Source: Paenibacillus sp. FSL R5-0623
GTDB lineage: Bacteria > Bacillota > Bacilli > Paenibacillales > Paenibacillaceae
Direction of reading: 5' to 3'
DNA: 64,000 bases
NCBI RefSeq assembly: GCF_037974265.1
Contig: NZ_CP150233.1
Coordinates: forward strand, 6,014,001-6,078,000
Part shown: positions 32,174-47,100 of the stretch, piece by piece
Layout of the letters: each line of letters begins with the position of its first letter
Position numbering within the stretch: the first letter of the stretch is position 1
The notes under the pieces: generated by a model
What the model saw: only the letters and a program-made list of their open reading frames with translations
Databases searched by the model: none
Told to the model about the DNA's origin: nothing
Made by a program: the position numbers and the translations under genes

Positions 32174-35100
32174 TTAGAAAATAATATCAATAACCTCTAG
32201 CTCATCTTGCTCCTGTTCAGTTTGGCCATTCAGGGAAATATTCTTTAACAGCACCGAAGGCTGTTCGGCAATTTGGTTGATGATCACGAGCAGGTCCTGA
32301 GCGAAATTGTCGATCAGATTGCGCGTAAACAACTTGGTCGCATATTCAAACTGCCCGTTCATTCCCTCATCCAAGAGCGAAATGACCAAGGTAAGGTCAA
32401 ATTGGGAAACCGCATGCGTTTCCGGATAAGATTCGATCTGGATATCCCCGAAGCTTTGAACGTTATCTTCCTTCGTTTCCAGTGTAAACATGACATCAAA
32501 TACAGGATTGCGACTTTGATCTCGCGGTACCTGCAGCTTTTTCACAAGTTCTTCAAACGGATAATCCTGGTGGTCGTAGGCCCCCAGCATCGTTTCTTTG
32601 ACTTCGTTCAAGTAAGCGAGGAACGTCTTCTCCCCGGATGGATAATGGCGAATCGCCAACGTGTTGACAAACATTCCGATGAGCGGCTCCAGGTCGGCAT
32701 GTGTGCGGCCCGAAACCGGTGTGCCTACAATGAAATCTTCTTGTCCCGAGTACTTGCTGAGCAGGATTGAATAGGCCGCCGATAACAGCATATATAGGGT
32801 AGCACCATTCTCATCGGCAATGCGCTGCAAGCTGTCGGTCATCTGCTTGTCGATACTGAAAGGCAGCACATCTCCCTCAAAGCTGCGAGCGGCAGGTCTG
32901 ACAAAGTCCGTAGGCAACTCAAGCGTTGGCAGTTCACCTTCCAGCATGTCCAGCCAGTAGGCTTCCTGGTGTTTCAGCCGTTCTTTTACAGGTCCGGACT
33001 GCTGCCAAGCGGCGAATTCCTTGTATTGAATCCGAAGCGGTTTCAGCGTTTCACCGTTATACAGGCGCAGCAGTTCTTCAATGAAGATACCCATCGACAT
33101 GCCATCCGTGACGATATGATGGATGTCCAGCATAAGCAGATGACGCTCCGCTTCCCATTCAACTAAGCCCACACGCAGCAGCGGCGGCCGCTCCAAATCA
33201 AAGACACGTACAAAGGCATCTGCAATGCTTTTTGTTTCACTTTCCGTCGCTTTTGTATACTCGACGGCAAACTCCAAGTCCGAATAAACCCGTTGTACCG
33301 GTTCGCCGTCGACCATTTCGAAGCCAGTTCGCAAAACTTCGTGACGAGCGATTAATCCTTTGAGCGCCGCCTCGAATTGATTCCGCTCCAAGCACCCGAC
33401 GAGAACCGTCATGCCGGACATGTTGTAGCTAAGCTCGGCGCCTTCCATCTGTTGCTGGATGTACAGCCGCTTTTGCACAGAGGAAAGCGGATAATACTCC
33501 CTTTTATTCAGAAGCGGAATGGAAAGGAATTCCTGCTGCTCCAATCGGCTAATCACTTCAGCCATCGCTTCAATAGTCGAGTACCGGAATACATCGCGCA
33601 GTGGCAGGTCCACGTGCAGCTCCTTGTGCACCTTGCTGACCAGCGTTGTCGCCCGCAGCGAGTGACCGCCTAGGTCGAAGAAGTTGTCCGTCACACCAAT
33701 CGTAACTGACCCGAGCACGTCCTGCCAGATGGAGACCAGTTTCACCTCCAGATCGGTGCGCGGCGCCACGTATTCGCGCCCTGCACTTGCTCCCTCTTCC
33801 GGTGCTGGCAGAGCTTTCCGGTCGATTTTCCCGTTTGGTGTCAGAGGTAAATGCTCCAGCTCCACGAAGTACGACGGGATCATGTAACCCGGCAGCTCGC
33901 TGGAGATTGCTCGTTTCAGGTCGGCCGCCGTCAGTTCGATATCCGTTGTGTAGTAGGCGCACAGCGCCTTTTGCCCATTCTCATGACTTCGAACCAGCAC
34001 CACCGCTTCGCGTATACCTACCACCCGCAACAGCTGTGACTCGATCTCACCCGTCTCGATCCGGTAACCCCGAATTTTCGCTTGGTTGTCGATTCGGCCG
34101 ATGAAGTCCACGTTCCCGTCTTCCATCCACCGCGCCAAGTCTCCCGTGCGGTACAGCCGCTCGCCCGCGACAAATGGGCTGCCCACAAACTTCTCCTCCG
34201 TCAGCTCTGGACGGTTCAAGTACCCGCGCGCCACGCCGACTCCGCCGATAACCAATTCACCCAGCACGCCGACCGGTACGGGATTCAGATGTGCATCTAC
34301 GATGTAAAACTTCGCATTTAACCACGCTTTTCCAATCGGCACATGACCTGTCTGCGGCAGTTTCTCCAACTCCTCGTCATAGAAACTGGAGTCAATTGCC
34401 GCTTCCGTCACACCGTAGGCGTTAATAATGCGGAACGATGAGCCAAACCGTTCCTGCAAGGTCCGGTAATCTGCCACACTGCAGCTGTCCGAGCTTGTGA
34501 TCAACAGCTCCATCCCGCTCAACTCCAGCCCTTGCTCATGCACGTATTCCATAAACGGTACGATCAGCGCCGGCGTTGATTCAAAGATCGTCACTTGCTC
34601 CCGCTCTATCCAGTAGTGCAGACGAGACGGATCGATCCGGTCGTCCTTCGGTACAATGACCATGGTACCGCCGTTGTACAGCGTCCGCGCAATGTCACCC
34701 ACGAACACGTCAAACGAGAAGCTTGCGAGCTGCAACAGACGCACCGGGAACTGATCCAACCGGTATTCCCGTCGGTAACCCGCTGCCGTGTTCACCAAGC
34801 TTCGGTGCTCGATCATCACGCCTTTTGGCTTGCCCGTCGTTCCCGATGTATAGATGACGTACGCCAGATCCTCCGGACGGGCTTCATGGAAGCTGTCCAT
34901 ACCGACAACATCAACATCATTTGGATGACTCTCGTCACCACCGTTCACAGCCCCCGTTAGCTTGCCGGGGTCTATACCGGAAACCATACCAGAGTCCATC
35001 GGTGCATTCTCCCTAACTTCGCTGTATGACGTTTCGTCGTCGAGGTACAGCACCTTCGCCAGTGCCAGCTCCTCTTCGCTGAGCCAGGCTTCGGCACGCT

Positions 35101-38100
35101 CTCGCAGCGGCGTTTGCGTCAGCAGTACCTTCACTCCGCTGTCTTCCAGCATGAACCGCACGCGGTCCGCCGGATAGTCCGGGTCGAGCGGTACATACGC
35201 CCCGCCCGCTTTCCAGACGGCCAGCACGGCCACCAGCAAATCGACCGAACGCTCGGCGAGAATGCCGACGATTGACTCCCGGCCGATGCCACTTGCGCGC
35301 AGCGTTACCGACAGGCGGTTCGCCCGCTCATTCAGCTCCGCATACGTCAGCCGATCGTTTTCGTACACGACCGCCTCCGCTTCCGGAGTGCTCTCCGCCT
35401 GTTCCTCGAACAGTCGGTGGAACGCGGCCACAGGAGCCACTTCCAGCTGCGCCGGGTTAAACGCGCGTACAAGTTCTTCTTTTTCCGCCGCCGTCAAAAT
35501 ATCCAACTCGGAAATCGTCGCTGACGGGTTGCAGAGAATGGATTCAAGCAACTGCAAGTAGTGGGCAGCCAACTTCTCCACCGTTTCGGTTTTATATAGA
35601 GCCGTGGCGTATTCAAACAGATATTCCAAGCCTTCCTCAATCTCCGTAACGTCCAAGCTGAGATCGAATTTGGACACAATTTCTTCGCTGGCATACGTCG
35701 ACAAATGCAGTCCCGGAAGCTGGATTTCCACATTTTCTGTATTCTGCAAAGCAAACATCGTATCAAACAGCGGATTACGGCTTAAATCACGAGCCACGTT
35801 TACCTTATCTACCAGTTCCTCAAACGGATAATTCTGATGTTCAAAAGCACCCAGCGTTGTCTCCTTGATTTCCTTCAAGTAGTCAAGGAACGTCTTACCA
35901 GCAACCGGATAACTGCGGATGGCCAATGTATTAACAAACATCCCGATCAGCGGTTGAACGTCGCTGTGATTTCTTCCCGCAATCGGCGTACCAACCACCA
36001 CGTCTTCCTGACCTGAATATTTATGCAGAAGCACGTTATACGCCGCAAGCAGAACCATGTAAAGCGTTGCGCCGTTCTCAGCTGCAAGCCGTTTCAGGCC
36101 TTCGCTTTTCTCAATATTCATAAACAATTGAAGTGTTCGGCCCTCGTAGCTCTGCATAGCCGGGCGCGGATAGTCCGTTGGCATTTCGAGAACTGGCAGT
36201 TCTCCGCGGAACATGTCGTGCCAGTAGGCTTCCTGTTTGGCAAGCTGAGCTCTCTGGTTATCCGATTGCTCCCATACTGCATAATCTTTGTACTGAATGC
36301 GGAGTGGCTTGAGCGGCTCCCCGCTGTACAAGTCCACGAACTCTTCGATCAGTACGTCCATTGAAACGCCATCCGATACGATATGATGTGTATCGAACAT
36401 CAGAATGCGCCGGTCTGGCGCCAGTTCGGCAATGCCCACCCGCAGAAGTGGCGGCTTCGCCAGATCAAACGCACGAACGAATTGGCGCACCGTTTCTTCC
36501 GCCTGCTCCCCGCTGATCTGCACATATTCCACCTGGAAGGCGACTTCTTCGTAAATCCGCTGAACCGCTTCGCCTTCAACCATCTCAAAGCCGGTACGCA
36601 GCGTTTCATGACGAGCTACGAGCCCGCGGAACGCTTCTTCAAACCGGTGCCGGTCGAGCTGCCCTTCGAGCAGCATAGCTCCCGGTATGTTGTAGCTCAG
36701 CTCGCCTCCTTCCAGCTGGTTCAAGATATAGAGACGTTTCTGAGCAGAAGAGAGTGGATAGTACTCGCTAGGTTCCGCAGCCGGAATAGCCGTAAACGAG
36801 CCAATCTCCAAACGCTCCATAGCCACAGCCATTTCCTCAACTGTCGAGTAGCGGAATACGTCGCGAAGCGGGAATTGGGTGCCCAGCTCCTTATGCATTT
36901 TGCTGACAAGTGTTGTCGCCCGCAGGGAGTGTCCTCCGAGGTCGAAGAAGTTGTCCGTTACGCCTACCGCCTTCTCCCGAACAAGCACTTCCTGCCAAAT
37001 GGCGGCCAGTTTTTCCTCCAGTTCGGTGCGCGGCGCCACGTATTCGAGGCCTCCACCTGCTCCCCCTTCCGGCGCTGGCAGCGCCTTCCGGTCAATTTTC
37101 CCATTCGGCGTTAGAGGCAATTGCTTCAGTTCGACGAAATACGACGGAATCATGTATCCCGGTAGCTCACTGGAGATCGCCCGTTTCAAATCTGCCGCCG
37201 TCAAGCCTTCTTCCACTGTATAATAAGCGCACAACGCTTTCTGCCCCTCTTGATCTTCCCTGACAACAACGACCGCTTCCTTCACGCCACCTACACTCAG
37301 CAGCTCTGCTTCGACTTCGCCCGTCTCGATCCGGTACCCCCGGATCTTCGCCTGATTGTCGATCCGGCCGATGAAGTCCACGTTGCCGTCCTCCACCCAC
37401 CGCGCCAAATCTCCCGTGCGATACAAACGCTCACCAGTGGTGAAAGGACTGTGTACAAACTTTTCTTCCGTCAGCTCTGGACGGTTCAAGTACCCGCGCG
37501 CCACACCGACTCCTCCGATAACCAATTCGCCCAGCACCCCGACTGGAACAGGATTCAGATGTGCATCCACGATGTAAAACTTCGCATTCAACCACGCTTT
37601 GCCAATCGGCACATGGCCTGTCTGAGGAAGTTTCGACAACTCCTCGTCATAGAAACTGGAGTCAATTGCCGCTTCCGTCACACCGTAGGCGTTAATGATG
37701 CGGAATGACGGACCAAACCGTTCCTGTAAGGTCCGGTAATCTGCCACACTGCAGCTGTCCGAGCTAGTGATCAACAGCTCCATCCCGCTCAACTCCAGCC
37801 CCTGCTCATGCACGTACTCCATAAACGGCACGATCAGCGCCGGCGTTGATTCAAAAATCGTCACTTGCTCCCGCTCTATCCAGTAATGCAGACGAGACGG
37901 ATCGATCCGGTCGTCCTTCGGTACAATGACCATGGTACCGCCGTTGTACAGCGTCCGCGCAATGTCACCCACGAACACGTCAAACGAGAAGCTTGCGAGC
38001 TGCAACAGACGCACCGGGAACTGATCCAACCGGTATTCCCGTCGGTAGCCTGCTGCCGTGTTCACCAGGCTGCGGTGCTCGATCATTACACCCTTTGGCT

Positions 38101-41100
38101 TACCCGTCGTCCCCGACGTGTAGATCACATACGCCAAATCCTCCGGGCAAGCTTCATGGAAGCTGCCCATACCGACAACATCAACATCATTTGGATGACT
38201 CTCGCCACCACCGTTCACAGCACCCGTTAGCTTGCCGGGGTCTATACCGGAAACCGTACCAGAGCCCATCGGGGCATTTGTCCGAACTTCGCTGTATGAC
38301 GTTTCGTCATCGAGATACAGCACCTTCGCCAGTGCCAGCTCCTCTTCGCTGAGCCAGGCTTCGGCACGCTCTCGCAGCGGCGTTTGCGTCAGCAGTACCT
38401 TCGCTCCGCTGTCTTCCAGCATGAACCGCACACGGTCCGCCGGATAATCCGGGTCAAGCGGTACATACGCCCCTCCCGCTTTCCAGACGGCCATCACAGC
38501 CACCAGAAGGTCCACCGAACGCTCGGCGAGAATGCCAACGATTGTCTCCCGACCGATGCCGCTTGCACGCAGCGTTGCTGACAGGCGGTTCGCCCGCTCA
38601 TTCAACTCCGCATACGTCAGCCGATCGTTCTCGTAGACAACGGCTTCCTCTTCCGGTGTGCGCTCCGCCTGTTGCTCGAACATTCGATGGAAGGCGGCTA
38701 CAGGAGCCACTTCCTGCTGCACCGGATTAAACACGCCGACAATTTCTTCTTTTTCTGCCGCCGTCAAAAGCTCCAACTCATTTACACGAACATTCGGATT
38801 AGCCGCAACCTGCTCCAATGCACGGGCAAAATGACCGTGGATCTGCCTGATGTCTTGCTCTCTGAACGTCAGTGCATTGTACGTAAACCGCAGCAAAATA
38901 TGCTCTTCCGGAATGACGGTAATGTCCAGGTCATAGTTCGTTTGTTCCGGCGATTGGATATTAGCAATTTTCAGCGCATCTTGGCCTCCGCCGACAACTT
39001 GTTCAATCTGTTCTTCCATCGGATAATTTTCAAAGACCATGATATGGTTGATCAAGTCGCGCTTTTGCTCGCTCAGCGACTGAATTTCGAACAGCGGGAA
39101 CGTTTCGTAAGCTCCCGATGCCAGCGCTTGATCCTGTGTTTTTCTCAAAATATCGGCTACCGTCTCCTCGGCTTTACCTTGAATACGGACCGGAATCGTA
39201 TTAATAAACAGGCCAATCATGCTTTCGATGCCCGGAATCTCCGCCGGACGCCCGGATACAACGGAGCCGAACACAACATCCTCGCTGTTGTTATATATCT
39301 GTAAGACCAGTCCCCATACAGTCTGCATAAACGTGTTGAGTGTCACCTGTTGCTGGCGCGCCACACGCTCAATTTGCTCAGTCAGTCCCTTGCTGAGTTC
39401 CACATCGATTTCAGCCATTTCATAAGCATGCTGTTTCAGCTGCGTTCTCTCCTGCGGCAGCCTGGTCTGCTGATCGTAACCCGCCAAATACTCCGACCAG
39501 TAACCCGAAGCTTTCGCTACATCTTGAGCTTCCAGCCATTCGATATACCGAGAGTAAGAGGTAACCGAAGGAAGCTCTAGCGCTCGCTTCTCCTGAAAGG
39601 CAAAGTAAGTGTCGAACACTTCCTTGATCATGAAGGACATGCACCAGCCATCCATCAAAATGTGATGATGACTCCAGATCACATGGTAGGACTCGTCGCC
39701 TGTGCGCAAAACGGTCACACGCATAAGAGAGTCATGGGCCAAATCGAACTTGTTCGCTTTATCTGCGCTGACAAAATCGGCTATCGTTTTCTCCGGGTGT
39801 TCATCTCTCGCCGAGCGAAGATCTTCAAAGTACACTTCACATTTCCGCTCGCGGAATACCACTTGAATCGGCTCGTCTCTCCAGCCGGTAATAAAGTTGG
39901 TCCGTAGCGCCTCATTTCGCTGTACCAGCGTATCCAATCCCCGGGTGAAGGCTTCCACATTCAGGCTTCCATACAGATCGAAGGTCACCTGTTCGAAGTA
40001 AGCTTCCGAATCGGCATCTAGCAGGCTGTGGAACAACATCCCTTTTTGCAGTGGAGTCAGGGTGTATACATTCTCCAGTTCGCCGAGTGCCGCCGTATGT
40101 TCGGACAGCCGCTCCAGTTCCTCCACCGTCACATCTTGAAGCAGTACGTCACTAGGCGTAAGCTCCGGCTGCTCTTTCGATACGCAATGGCTGATGACCT
40201 CACGCAAACTCGATTGAAGCAGGGAGCCCAAGCGCTCAACCGTCTCCCGTTGATACTGGGTTTCCCCATAACGGATCGTGAGTTCCAACACGCCTTCCGA
40301 CACCATACCGTTGATATCGAGGACATAATCCATCACAGCATTTGGACTTGAATCGGAGCCCGGACTGAACGGAGACGGCTGCGAGCCACTGCTTTCGTAA
40401 TCCTGGTCGAACTGGCCCAGATAGTTAAAACTGATCTCCGGCTCCAAAACGAAGCTCTCTCCGGCACGCGGCGCCGACAAATAACGCAGGATGCCATAGC
40501 CGATCCCTTTGTTCGGAATGCGACGCAAGTTTTCTTTCACCTGTTTCACCTGATGACCGAGTGCCTGAACGTGACCTGTCTCCAGAACAACAGGGAATTG
40601 GCTTGTAAACCAGCCTACCGTGCGCGAAATGTCCACATCTGGCAAAAGTTCTTCCCGGCCGTGGCCTTCGAGATTCACCAGCACGCGTTCCTGACCGCTC
40701 CAAGCTTGTACTGAGAGGCCCAGCGCGGCAAGCAGCAAATCGTTCATTTCCGTATGGTAAGCACGGTGAGCCTGCTTAAGTAATTGTTCGGTTTCGTCCA
40801 CTGTCCATCGAACGGTTACGAGCCCACTGTCCTTCAGCTTGGATCTGCCTTGTTCATAATCTTTTGGAAGCGGCTCATAGGCCAATTGCTCGATACACTG
40901 CCAATACGCTCTCTCGCTTTCCATCGCGGACCCGTTCGCATAATCAGCGAGCTGTTTCGCCCACGTTTGGAATGAATCCGTTTTGAGCGGCAGACGGATC
41001 AGCTGCCCTTGCAGCGCCTGCTCATAGGCGGCAGCAAAATCCTCAAGCAGAATCCGCCAGGATACGCCGTCTACAACCAAGTGATGGATCGCGATGAGCA

Positions 41101-44100
41101 GATGGTCGCCATCGTCGCAGCGGAACAAGCCAAGCTTCACCAGCGGACCGTTTTCCAAATCGATGCTTGCTTGAATGTCATTTGCCTTAACCTCTACCGC
41201 TTCTTTCACGTCACGGACTGCCTTGAAATCGACAACTTCCAGATCGAACAGCACTTCATTCTCCCCGGCACCTCGGTTCCAGGCGTTATAACCATTCTCG
41301 GTCTGACGATAAACCGTACGAAGAGCATCGTGATGCACGATAAGCTGACGCACTGCTTGACGTAAAGCTTTTTCATCAAAGCCTTGCTTGGAGAACTGCA
41401 TGAACGCCTGATTACTGTGATGTACATCGGCCGAATTTTGTTCAAAGAACCAGCGCTGAATCGGGGTCAGGATAACCTCTCCCGTCACTTCGGCCTGGCT
41501 TGCCGTTCTCTCCGCTGTTTGCAACCGCAAACTAAGGGCGGAAATCGTCGGGTAATGGAACAAATCTTTCATGACCAGCTTGTACCCCGTTTGCAAAAGA
41601 CGAGAAGATACCTGCAAAGCCTTGATTGAATCGCCACCGAGCGCAAAGAAATTGTCCATCGTGCCGACCTGATCCACGCCTAACACTGACTGCCAGACCA
41701 ACGCGAGTGCTTTCTCGGCAGGAGTACGCGGCGCCGTGTATGCAGCCTCGGCACGAATGCTTCCTTCCGGCACAGGTAACGCTTTACGGTCGATCTTGCC
41801 GTTAGGTGTAAGCGGCAGTTGATCCAAGCGCATGATGCGCGAAGGCACCATATGAGAAGGCAGTACGGCGTCCAGATGGGCCACAAGCCCTTCCAGATCG
41901 AAGCTGGAATCCATCACGATATACCCGCACAAATATTTCTGCCCCCGCTCGTCCGTCCGGTCGATGACAAGCGCTTGACGCACCTCGGCAATATTTTTCA
42001 TGGCCGCTTCAATCTCACCAAGCTCGATCCGATAACCGCGAATTTTCACCTGATTGTCGATTCGGCCGATGAAATCTACGTTGCCGTCAGTCATCCAGCG
42101 TGCCAGATCACCCGTCCGGTACAACCGCTCCCCAGCGGTGAATGGGCTATCTACGAATTTCTCCGCCGTTAAATCCGGGCGGTTCAAGTAACCGCGGGCA
42201 ACACCCGCTCCGCCGATAACCAGCTCACCCAACACCCCGATCGGCACCGGCTTCAGATTTGCATCCACGATGTAGAACTTGGCGTTCAGCCACGCTTTCC
42301 CGATTGGCACGCTGCCAGTCTTCGGCAGCTTCTCCAGCGGCTCATCATAGAAGCTGGAGTCAATCGCCGCTTCTGTTACGCCATAGCTGTTAATAATACG
42401 GAACTGCGAGCCAAAGCGCTCCTGCAAGGTGCGGTAATCCGCTACGCTGCAAGCGTCCGAGCTTGTGATTAGCAGCTGCATCGAGCTGAGGTCCAGACCC
42501 TCGGCATACACATGCTCCATGAACGGCACAACCAGCGCAGGAGTTGATTCGAACACCGTCACGGCGTAATCACGAATCCAGCCATAGAGGCGGGTTGGAT
42601 CAATCCGGTCTTCCTTTGGCACGATGACTATAGTTCCACCGTTGTACAGCGTCCGTGCAATGTCACCGACGAACACATCAAACGAGAAACTCGCAAGTTG
42701 CAGCAGCCGGATCGGGAACTGATCCAGACGGTAGTCCCGCCGGTAGCCCGCCGCCGTGTTCACCAAGCTGCGGTGTTCCACTGCCACGCCCTTCGGACGG
42801 CCCGTCGTACCGGAGGTGTAGATGACGTATGCCAGATCGCCCGGCTTGTTCACATTTGCCGGATTGGATGCGAGATTCGCCGCTTGTGTGCTCTGCTCAG
42901 CTTCTGCCGTGGCAGATGTTTCGGCAGAAGCCGTTGCCACTTGCGCCAAAGCCTCCGCCTCTGCGTCCGCTTCGCCCAAAGCTTGTACGCCTACAGCCGT
43001 TTCCACCGTGCCTAGGCTGTAGGCCGAGGCGTCATCAAGTGCAATCACCGTTTGCAGCGTTAAAGCTCCGTCGCTGCGCCAAGCTTCCACCTGCTCCAAC
43101 AGGCAGGTCTGCGTAAGCAATACCGATGCCCCGCTGTCCGCGAGCATATATTCGATCCGCTCCGCTGGATAATCGGGGTCAAGCGGTACATAAGCGCCGC
43201 CAGCTTTCCATACGGCGAGTACCCCGATCAACAGCTCGGCCGAACGGCCGGCCAGAATGCCGACCACCTGTTCCGGCTTCACCCCGCGTGCCCGCAGTAC
43301 ATACGCCAGACGATTTGCTTTGGCGTTCAGCTCCGCGTATGTCAGCTTGCTGTCTTCATATACAACCGCCAGCGCTCCCGGAGTGCGTTCCGCCTGCTCT
43401 TCGAACAGCTCGTGGAACGTTCTCTCTCTCCACGACTCATCCGGTTCCAGACCTGTACCCTCTGCGGCGTATTGCTTCACAAGAGCCAAAGACGACACGT
43501 CAAACCCGACCAGTAAATTATCCTTTTCGCTGTCCGTCAATATATCCAAATCCGAAATCCGCGCATCCGGCTGAGCCAGGATCGACGCCAAAAGCTGCTC
43601 GTAATGACCCGCCAGCCGTACCATTGTTTCCTGTCTAAACAACGAGGTAGCGTACTCGATCTTGCAAACCAACTCGTTACCCTCTTCCACGATATCCAAG
43701 CTAAGATCAAACTTCGCCGTCTTTTCCTCGATGTCAAACAGTGACCATTGCAAACCTTCAAGAGTTAAATCCAGGCTTTCGTGCTTTTGCAAAGAAAACA
43801 TGGTGTCAAACAGCGGATTCCGGCTTAAATCCCGGCTCACCTGAAGAGCTTCTACCAGCTCCTCAAACGGATAGTCCTGGTGCTCGTAGGCTCCAAGCGT
43901 CCTTTCCTTCACTTCCTGCAGGTAATCCATGAACGTCCGCTCTGCCGTCGGACCCAAGCGAAGGGCCAGCGTATTGACAAACATGCCGATTATCGGCTGC
44001 ACATCGGCGTGAGAACGAGCGGCAATCGGAGTACCAACTACTATATCTTCCTGTCCCGCGTATTTATGAAGTAATACGGAGTACGCAGCCAGCAGAAGCA

Positions 44101-47100
44101 TGTACAACGTGGCCCCCGAATCGCTGGCAAGCTGTTTGAGAGCTTCGCATTTCTCCGAATCTAGCGTAAACGTGAGCGTTTGACCGTCAAACTGCTGAAC
44201 GGCTGGACGGGAGTAGTCGAGAGGCAGCTCAAGAACCGGAAGCTCGGAGCTGAATACCCCGTGCCAGTATTCCTCCTGTCGTTTGATGCGTTGACGCTGT
44301 TCCTCGGATTGCTGCCAAACGGCGTAATCCTTGTATTGAATCCGCAGCTCCGGCAATTCTTCACCATTGTATAGGCGCACGAATTCGCGCAGCAGCACAT
44401 CCATGGAAAGGCCGTCGGAAGCAATATGATGCATATCCAGCGCGAGCAGGAATTTTTCTTTCTCCAATTCGATCAGCAGGGCGCGCAGTAAAGGCGGCTG
44501 GGTCAAGTCAAAAGGCTGAATGAAGCCTTCAAGAATGGCTGCAACCTGATCTTCGCTTGCTTGAATCTTCTCGACCTTGAAAGCGACGAGCGGGTGAATA
44601 CGCTGAACTGGCTCCCCATTCATGATTTCAAAACCGGTGCGCAACATATCGTGCCGGGCCATCAAAGTAGTCAGTACATCTTCTATTTTGGCCTCGTTCA
44701 AAGCCCCTTCCAATTGCAAGGCACTTGGGAGATTATAATTCAGCTCCAAGCTATCCAGCTGGTGCAGGACGTATAGCCTTTTTTGTGCAGAGGAAACCGG
44801 ATAGTATGCTTTCTCTTCCGCTTTTGGAATCGAGCTATGCTCTGATTCATTCAAGCTGGCAATAGCCCCGGCTATTGACTCTACCGTCATATAGCGGAAC
44901 ACATCGCGCAGCGGAAGTTCAACGTTCATTTCCTTCCGAATCTTGCTGACAAGGTTTGTCGCCCGCAAGGAATGCCCTCCCAGTTCGAAGAAATTGTCCA
45001 TGACTCCAATGCCGGAGTAACCCAGCACTTCCTCCCAGATCTTCACAAGCCGGGACTCCGTAAGGTTACGCGGCGCTACGTATTCAACGCCCGTTTGCAA
45101 ACCGCCTTGCGGCTCCGGCAATGCTTTGCGGTCCACTTTGCCGTTGGACGTCAGCGGCATATGTTCCAGCTGCACGAAGTACGACGGGATCATGTATCCC
45201 GGCATTCCCTGGGCCAGCAAGTTCCTCATTTCGCTGACCGCCAGCGTCCGGTCCGCCACAAAGTAGGCAACAAGCGCCTTCTCGCCCCCGCTGTCCTGAC
45301 AGGCGAGCACCACCGCTTCTTCCACACCCTCCACGTTCAGAAGCTGCGTCTCAATTTCGTCCAGCTCGATCCGGTACCCGCGGATTTTGACCTGATGGTC
45401 GATCCGACCCAGATATTCAATGTTGCCGTCCGGCAGCCAAGCTGCCAAGTCTCCCGAACGGTACAGTTTCTCCCCATCTGCAAACGGAGAATCAATGAAC
45501 TTTTCCGCCGTCAAATCCGGGCGATTCAGGTATCCTCTTGCCAATCCTTCCCCGGCTACGTACATTTCGCCTGCTACGCCGATCGGAACAGGACGACGAT
45601 TTTCATCCAGAACGTACACGCTCAGCGTTGGGATCGGCTTGCCGATATTACTTTTCGCCGCCTCCATCTCCATCCATGTGATTTCCTTATACGTCACGTG
45701 AACCGTCGTTTCGGTAATACCGTACATATTGACCAGCCTTGTCTCCGGGTACTTCGTCTTAAAACCCTTGAGCAACAGCGGGCTGAGCGCTTCGCCGCCG
45801 AAGATGATGTTGTGAATCTGCAGATCGTACGGATGGTCCGCTAAAACCTCACGCAGCAGTTGGTAGAAATATGTTGGCGTCTGGTTCAAAATCGTGACCC
45901 GTTCGCGGCTCAGCAGTGCCAGGAACTCAGCCGGATTTTTCGCCGTAAGCGGCGGTACGATAACCAGCTTGCCTCCGTACAGCAACGCTCCGTACATCTC
46001 CCAGACGGAGAAGTCGAAGCAGAACGAGTGGAACAACGTCCACGTGTCAGACGGCCCAAAGTCGAACAGGTTCTTGTCGTTGAACAAAAGGCGCACGACG
46101 TTTTTATGCTCGATCAACGTGCCTTTGGGTTTGCCGGTCGTTCCCGATGTGTAGATGACATAAGCCAAGTTACCCGGCCCGGAAATCGGCTCCAGATTCG
46201 AAGCGTCCAGCTCACCAGCTGATTCCGCCCCTTTGTCGCCCCAAACGAAATCGTTCAATTCAAGGCGCGTTCCTACGAAGTCGGTCTTCTCATGCAAGTG
46301 CTTTTGAATCAGCAATAACGGTGCGCCCGAATCCTCAATCATGAAGCGGATGCGTTCCTCCGGGTAGTCGGGATCAACAGGCACGTAGGCTCCGCCCGCT
46401 TTGAGAATCGCCAGAATGCCGACGACCATATCAAGCGAACGTTCGGCCAGAATCGCTACCAGCTGGTCCGCTTCGACTCCCGTCTCCCGAAGCTTGCGCG
46501 CAAGCCGGTTGGACCGCTCGTTCAGTTCGCGGTAGGACAACTGCCGCTCATTCATGACAGCGGCCACGTTATCCGGGTATAGCTTCGCCTGCTCTTCGAA
46601 CAAGCCATGAATCGTCTGCTGCCGCGGGTAGTCTGCCTCCGAATCATTAAAACCGTGCACCAGTTCACGGATTTCCTGCTCCGTTAGCATTTCCAGCGAA
46701 GCAATATCCCCTTCCGGTGCTGTTGCAATAGTTTCGAGTAGCTTGTCGTAATGTCTGGCGAACCGCTCCGCGGTCTCCTGTTTATACAAAGCAGTAGCGT
46801 ACTCTAACCGGCATTCGAGCTGACCATCCAGCTCCGAAATGTCCAGAAGCAGCTCGAACTTGGACGTTCGGTTTTCCAACGGATAAAACGATTGCTCCAG
46901 CCCCTCGATGACAATTTGCTCATTCTCCGTATTTTGCAGGGAGAAGAACGTATCAAAGAGCGGATTCCGGCCGGTCGCACGCGGAATGTGAAGACTTTCC
47001 ACCAAATCTTCAAACAAATAATTTTGGTGTTCAAAAGCACCGAGTGTGATTTCCTTCATTTCTTCCAGGTACTTAAGGTACGGCTTGGAACGCTCCGGAT

